Below are positions 60,380 through 64,000 of a DNA stretch of 64,000 bases, one piece after another (within the stretch, counting starts at the first letter, position 1; each line of letters opens with the position of its first letter). Source of the stretch: Candidatus Levybacteria bacterium RIFCSPHIGHO2_01_FULL_36_15b (GTDB lineage: Bacteria > Patescibacteria > Microgenomatia > Levybacterales > UBA12049); the NCBI GenBank assembly GCA_001782045.1, contig MFNK01000003.1, positions 248,001 through 312,000 of the forward strand, read 5' to 3'. The position numbers and the translations under genes were made by a program. A model generated the notes under the pieces. That model saw only the letters and a list, made by a program, of their open reading frames with translations. It did not search any database and was not told where the DNA came from.

Positions 60380-61998
60380 CTTGTATATGCTACCAAAGCC
60401 GGTACTCCGTTAAGTAAATAGAAAGTTTTTAAAATAGTAATATCTTCCGGTAATTTGTATGGAGTATTAATATACAGAACTTTACTAGAAGAACCGCGAG
60501 AATAATCATAGTTTTCCGGAAACAAATACTTTCCTACCTTTTCCACTTTTACAAATCCAAAAGCTTCTCTTTTAATTTTTGAGCTATTTCTAAATTCTTC
60601 TGGGCTTGATTTATTATAAAAAAGGTAATAAATATAAGGCCTGCCAAGGGCAGTGGTAACTTGGATATAGTCATAGTTTTTTTCTACAGACTTAACATAA
60701 TCAACTGACTGTTTATAACCGAATTGCCATTCTCCAGAGTATGCCTTAGGATAATGCGCATAATAGTAGTGTGAAAAGTAAGCTACATTAACAAACAACA
60801 ATGCAAACAATACCCCATAAACTGCTTTTTTATATCTATTAATCATTTCAAACACGCTTACGAATCCAAAAGCAGCTATTATTTGGAAAGCAGGAAGAGT
60901 CGTTTCTATTCTTAAAGCATGAGGGGTTTCTCTTGCAGTTGCTGCAGGAAGTATGCCTATTAAAATCCATAATGGTATGATCCACCAATTTCCCTCTCTT
61001 TTTCTAAATAACAAAAATATTCCACCCACAAAGAAGATAATGTCCCAAATATACATTTGCCCTACTTCTTGTGTAGAAAATTTTGGATTTCCGTCTCCTT
61101 TTATAAATAGAAAACTAGGCGACAAGTTATCAAGGTAATGCTTTGCAAAATCTAATGAATATAAAACTCTTCTATTATTGAGTAACTTAGACCATAAGGC
61201 GTTATTATCATTTTCAATTTGCTGATTAGCTTTTTTAACAATTTCAGGATTACTAAAGATATTTACCTCTTTAAAACGCAATGATGCCTGAGGAGTAAGA
61301 AGAAATGGGATTAAGGGCAACAATATTAAAAGTCCAATGATAAAAGATAAAAAAACTTGCTTTTTGTCTTGCCAAAGCACTTTTCTAAAAACAATTGCAA
61401 GTAATATAACCAAAAGCGGTGCGACTATCCTTGAAGTATTAAACGTATGCATTGATAGCGCAAAAGAAACTGCTGAAATGATTAAATACCATTTTTTATC
61501 CTGCACTCCTGATAAAAATGCCCATATTCCCAAAACTATGAAAAAAGAGGCAACATTTGCCTCAAATGCGCCTCTTGAAAGCAAAATATGCCACGGAGAA
61601 ACAGCAAGAAACAATGACGAAACCAATGCTATTAATTCTGCGTTTCTAGATTTAGAAAAAATTCTTTTAACTAAAAAATACGTTAGAAGCACAGTCAAAA
61701 CACCAAAAAAAGCAGAAGGAAATCTGGTAGCAAATTCATTTAGGCCAAATATTTTAATTGGAATTACATCTAAATAGGCATACATTACGGGCTTAAAATC
61801 ACCGAATGACTCAAAATAATCAACAGGTAAAAATCTACCAAACTCATCCTTACCGTCAATCCCTAAGGAATAAGCATTGTATCCCCAAGCCGCTTCATCC
61901 CACGTAAGTGAAGGAGGGTTAGAGCTTAGTTGATAAAACCTTAAAAGCATAGCTATGACAATGATTAAGCCTAAAATAATAAATTTATATTTTTTCAT
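60376..61998 (-). CDS. GT-C membrane glycosyltransferase, GT39-like
   Basis: The 540-residue polytopic protein has LTWDEAAWGYNAYSLGIDGKDE (31-52) and FGDFKPVMYAYLDV in the first loop, LNEFATRFPSAFFGVLTVLLTYFLVK, then LAVSPWHILLSRGAFEANV. The WDE acidic residues are candidate catalytic groups of the GT39 family. A soluble tail of about 120 residues ends the protein. It is a direct tandem duplicate of the gene at 58712. It overlaps genes on both sides by four bases. Confidence 0.88.
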   Translation of the reverse strand: MKKYKFIILGLIIVIAMLLRFYQLSSNPPSLTWDEAAWGYNAYSLGIDGKDEFGRFLPVDYFESFGDFKPVMYAYLDVIPIKIFGLNEFATRFPSAFFGVLTVLLTYFLVKRIFSKSRNAELIALVSSLFLAVSPWHILLSRGAFEANVASFFIVLGIWAFLSGVQDKKWYLIISAVSFALSMHTFNTSRIVAPLLVILLAIVFRKVLWQDKKQVFLSFIIGLLILLPLIPFLLTPQASLRFKEVNIFSNPEIVKKANQQIENDNNALWSKLLNNRRVLYSLDFAKHYLDNLSPSFLFIKGDGNPKFSTQEVGQMYIWDIIFFVGGIFLLFRKREGNWWIIPLWILIGILPAATARETPHALRIETTLPAFQIIAAFGFVSVFEMINRYKKAVYGVLFALLFVNVAYFSHYYYAHYPKAYSGEWQFGYKQSVDYVKSVEKNYDYIQVTTALGRPYIYYLFYNKSSPEEFRNSSKIKREAFGFVKVEKVGKYLFPENYDYSRGSSSKVLYINTPYKLPEDITILKTFYLLNGVPALVAYTR

Positions 61999-62579
61999 TT
62001 TTCTGCTTTAAACCACATATTAAATCCTAATTCAAAATACCCGCTTTTTATATTCTTAAATCCGGTGTTTTGAACCATATCTATTATTGTTTTTCTACTA
62101 TGATGGCTTTTGTGATCATGAATTTCTTCCTCAGATATTAAATTAAATTTTGACATCTGATGTAAAAGTTTGTCAGACCATGGAGGCGGAGTGGTAATTA
62201 TAAAAATACCGTTCTTTTTTAAGATTCTGTATATTTCATTTAAAACAAGTGGAATTTTCTCTTGATCTATATGTTCAAAAACAGCCAGCATTGTTATTGC
62301 ATCAAAAAAATTTTCTTTGAAAGGAATTGGCTTTTGCGAAATATTGGATTTTATTAATTTTATCCCGTCGATATTTATATTTGAAAGGGAGGGGTCGATC
62401 CCATATTTGTCTTTGAATTCTGTTTTTGTTAAGAAGTAAGGATAAAAACCACATCCGACATCCAAAATTCTTCCCGTTCGATATCTGTTAGGTATTAAAT
62501 AGTTAGCTTTTTGAGCTCTTTTTTTAGAGAGAAAGTGTTCAAGAATCCCTGAACCTCGGGTAACTTGGCCATTGGTCAT
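61995..62579 (-). CDS. Class I SAM-dependent methyltransferase
   Basis: The 194-residue protein has motif I RILDVGCGFYPYFLT, YGIDPSLSNINIDG, and FFDAITMLAVFEHIDQ, typical of Methyltransf_11, with a following proline-rich TTPPPWSDKLLHQM. It is short for the class but has all core motifs. The target is unknown; a methyl cap on the glycan is possible given the context. It overlaps the GT-C gene downstream by four bases and lies two bases after the GT2 gene. Confidence 0.88.
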   Translation of the reverse strand: MTNGQVTRGSGILEHFLSKKRAQKANYLIPNRYRTGRILDVGCGFYPYFLTKTEFKDKYGIDPSLSNINIDGIKLIKSNISQKPIPFKENFFDAITMLAVFEHIDQEKIPLVLNEIYRILKKNGIFIITTPPPWSDKLLHQMSKFNLISEEEIHDHKSHHSRKTIIDMVQNTGFKNIKSGYFELGFNMWFKAEK

Positions 62580-62581
62580 AT

Positions 62582-63292
62582 TTAATCTGTGAATCTATAT
62601 TTAAAAAGGTACCAGATTGCTTTGCTTCCGTCCTTTACTGCGCTTATCTTCTTTCCTTCTTCATATCCCCGCGGTTTAACCTCTATTGGAAGTTCCATAA
62701 TTTTATATCCTCTTTTTAATAGCTTTGCAGTAATTTCCGGTTCAAACTCAAACCCCTTAGCATTCATTCTTACACCGTTAAGAGCAACTTTTGGAAAAAG
62801 CTTGTAGCAGGTTTCCATATCTGTTATCCATTGACCATACAAGATGCTTGTAACTAGGCTTAGGAATCTGTTTCCAAAATAATGTAGCAAAAACCTAAAA
62901 GTTTTCTCTTCTCCTGCAAGACGAGGGAGTCTTTTTATTCTCGTTCCATAAACTACTTTTGATTTTTTTTCTAATATTGGTTTTATTAACTGCCTGATAA
63001 ACTTTGGATCGTATTCCAAATCGGCATCTTGAATAATTATGTATTCCCCGGTTGAGTTTTTAATACCTGCAAGAACTGCAGCTCCTTTTCCCTGGTTTTT
63101 ATCTTGCAATATGGTTTTAAAAGATTTTGATTGAAGTTTATTTAATTTTTCCCGCGTTTCATCTGTTGAGCCATCATCAACTACTATAATTTCTTTTTCA
63201 ACTCCAGGAATTTTTTCGTTGATAACTTTTTTTAGAATTTCTTCTACAGTTTTTCCTTCGTTATAAACAGGAATAATTATAGATAATTTCAT
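62582..63292 (-). CDS. Family 2 glycosyltransferase, polyprenyl-phosphate mannose synthase-like
   Basis: The 236-residue protein has LSIIIPVYNEGKTVEEILKKV, EIIVVDDGSTDET, IIQDADLEYDPKFI (metal site) and LYGQWITDMETCYKLFP, typical of DPM1-like enzymes without membrane helices. It probably makes polyprenyl-phosphate mannose or glucose for the downstream GT-C enzymes. It overlaps the gene upstream by four bases and lies two bases before the methyltransferase. Confidence 0.92.
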   Translation of the reverse strand: MKLSIIIPVYNEGKTVEEILKKVINEKIPGVEKEIIVVDDGSTDETREKLNKLQSKSFKTILQDKNQGKGAAVLAGIKNSTGEYIIIQDADLEYDPKFIRQLIKPILEKKSKVVYGTRIKRLPRLAGEEKTFRFLLHYFGNRFLSLVTSILYGQWITDMETCYKLFPKVALNGVRMNAKGFEFEPEITAKLLKRGYKIMELPIEVKPRGYEEGKKISAVKDGSKAIWYLFKYRFTD

Positions 63293-64000
63293 TGATACTT
63301 CCTTACCACTTGTTGATCGGATAATTTGAAAATTTTAAGATTGGCATTTCTAGATTTTATAATTTTGGGCAGCATTTTTAAAGCATTAAAAAAACCTAAA
63401 TTAAAAGCAGTATCCAGGTTTAGTATCGCTTTAATGAAGTGATAAGGGAGCCATAAAAAATGCTCCAGCATTAATTTAGAATCGGTTAAGTTGGTCCACG
63501 CAAATATAAATTGATTTCTGTAGGCTGTGGCCTTAACTTTGAAGGGGGAAAAGTTTCTCTTTATAGTTCCCTTTTCGTGCTCGTGAAAAACAACGCTTTC
63601 TTTTTCAAAAAGAACATCATATCCTGCTTTTTGTGCGCGATAAGACAAATCTATATCTTCCCAATAAAAAGGTGTGTAAAGCTCGTTAAGTCCCCCTAGC
63701 TGGTCCCAAAGAGACTTTCTGAAAGCCCCACTTCCTCCACTTACCCATAAGGTATCGCTTTTATCTACCTCTCCCCTTTTGTGAACCAAAAATCCCCTTT
63801 TCCAGGTTCCTTCCCCTCTTCCTCGCAATACTATTGTATTTTCCTCAACGCTTTTATCCATACATCCGACTGCAAATACCTTCTCGCTTTTAAAATGATC
63901 AAGAAGGGGCTTAAGAAATCCAGACTGCGGATATACATCATTATTTAATAGAATTAAAATTTCTCCTGTTGCGTTTTTTGCCCCTTTATTTACTGTTATC
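63289..64000 (-). CDS. Family 2 glycosyltransferase, rhamnosyltransferase-like (5' end outside the window)
   Basis: The reading frame stays open to the right edge, so the first in-window ATG (63861) is internal. Upstream of it the frame reads ITVNKGAKNATGEILILLNND, with N-N-D-V as the metal site of GT2 enzymes of the WbbL/rhamnosyltransferase group. Then come GGSGAFRKSLWDQLGGLNE and FYWEDIDLSYRAQKAGY with the catalytic Glu-Asp pair, and VVFHEHEKGT. About 237 residues are present; the N-terminal nucleotide-binding strand is missing. The donor may be a 6-deoxyhexose nucleotide (inference). Confidence 0.9.
   Translation of the reverse strand, partial: ITVNKGAKNATGEILILLNNDVYPQSGFLKPLLDHFKSEKVFAVGCMDKSVEENTIVLRGRGEGTWKRGFLVHKRGEVDKSDTLWVSGGSGAFRKSLWDQLGGLNELYTPFYWEDIDLSYRAQKAGYDVLFEKESVVFHEHEKGTIKRNFSPFKVKATAYRNQFIFAWTNLTDSKLMLEHFLWLPYHFIKAILNLDTAFNLGFFNALKMLPKIIKSRNANLKIFKLSDQQVVRKYQ

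Noticed and set aside
63289..63861. ATG at 63861 as start of the last GT2 gene
   Set aside because: The frame continues upstream to the window edge with conserved GT2 sequence (ILILLNND), so the ATG is internal.
1..64000. CRISPR array, tRNA or rRNA genes, insertion sequences, prophage
   Set aside because: I looked for spaced direct repeats, tRNA-like T-loops, rRNA-like conserved stretches and transposase or integrase motifs and found none that I can support.

Overview
The window is AT-rich (my estimate is about one third GC) and gene-dense. No gap between genes exceeds 220 bases. It fits a Candidate Phyla Radiation bacterium, most likely of the Microgenomates type. That placement is inference from gene content: a compact mraZ-rsmH start of the division/cell-wall cluster, a single-chain glycyl-tRNA synthetase, a RecO without its zinc finger, a DUF4012 protein beside a sugar phosphotransferase, and dozens of GT-C membrane glycosyltransferases. 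TGA acts as a normal stop, seen in many ATGA overlaps, so the UGA-recoding CPR lineages are unlikely. I see no rRNA, tRNA, CRISPR array, transposase or phage gene.

Layout. (1) 1-5.1 kb, minus strand: housekeeping genes (rsmH partial, mraZ with a well-preserved MraZ operator, a membrane-anchored unknown, glyS, recO), then a DUF4012 protein. (2) 5.1-27.3 kb, minus strand: first glycan block. It holds a polyprenyl-phosphate sugar transferase, mannose-1-phosphate guanylyltransferase, several GT4 enzymes, an O-antigen-ligase/GT-C fusion, a hexapeptide acyltransferase, a deacetylase-like membrane protein, a truncated GT4, a GT2 and two large GT-C paralogues. (3) 27.3-42.3 kb: a mixed-strand island of sugar-nucleotide and decoration genes. 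It has gmd, three cupins, an SDR, a C-methyltransferase, two NAD-epimerase-like proteins with altered catalytic residues, a sugar N-formyltransferase, a DegT aminotransferase, glycosyltransferases, and a third large GT-C paralogue. (4) 42.3-64.0 kb, minus strand: one long, tightly coupled run with FkbM methyltransferase, GT2/GT4 enzymes, a Wzx-type flippase, galE, eight polytopic membrane proteins (seven GT39-like halves or whole proteins plus one PTPS-related), a methyltransferase and two more GT2 genes. The last runs off the window.

Together the genes describe assembly of a complex surface glycan. GDP-mannose is made and converted by Gmd to GDP-4-keto-6-deoxymannose. That intermediate can then be aminated and formylated (N-formyl-perosamine logic) and/or C-methylated (branched sugar logic). 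Units are built on a polyprenyl carrier by the sugar transferase and GT2/GT4 enzymes, flipped by the Wzx protein, and extended, polymerised or attached outside by polyprenyl-phosphate-dependent GT-C enzymes.

The most unusual signal is a set of five short, in-frame tandem arrays with a seven-base period, each with a different heptamer and all inside glycosyltransferase genes. Two sit in the same surface loop of two paralogous GT4 enzymes.
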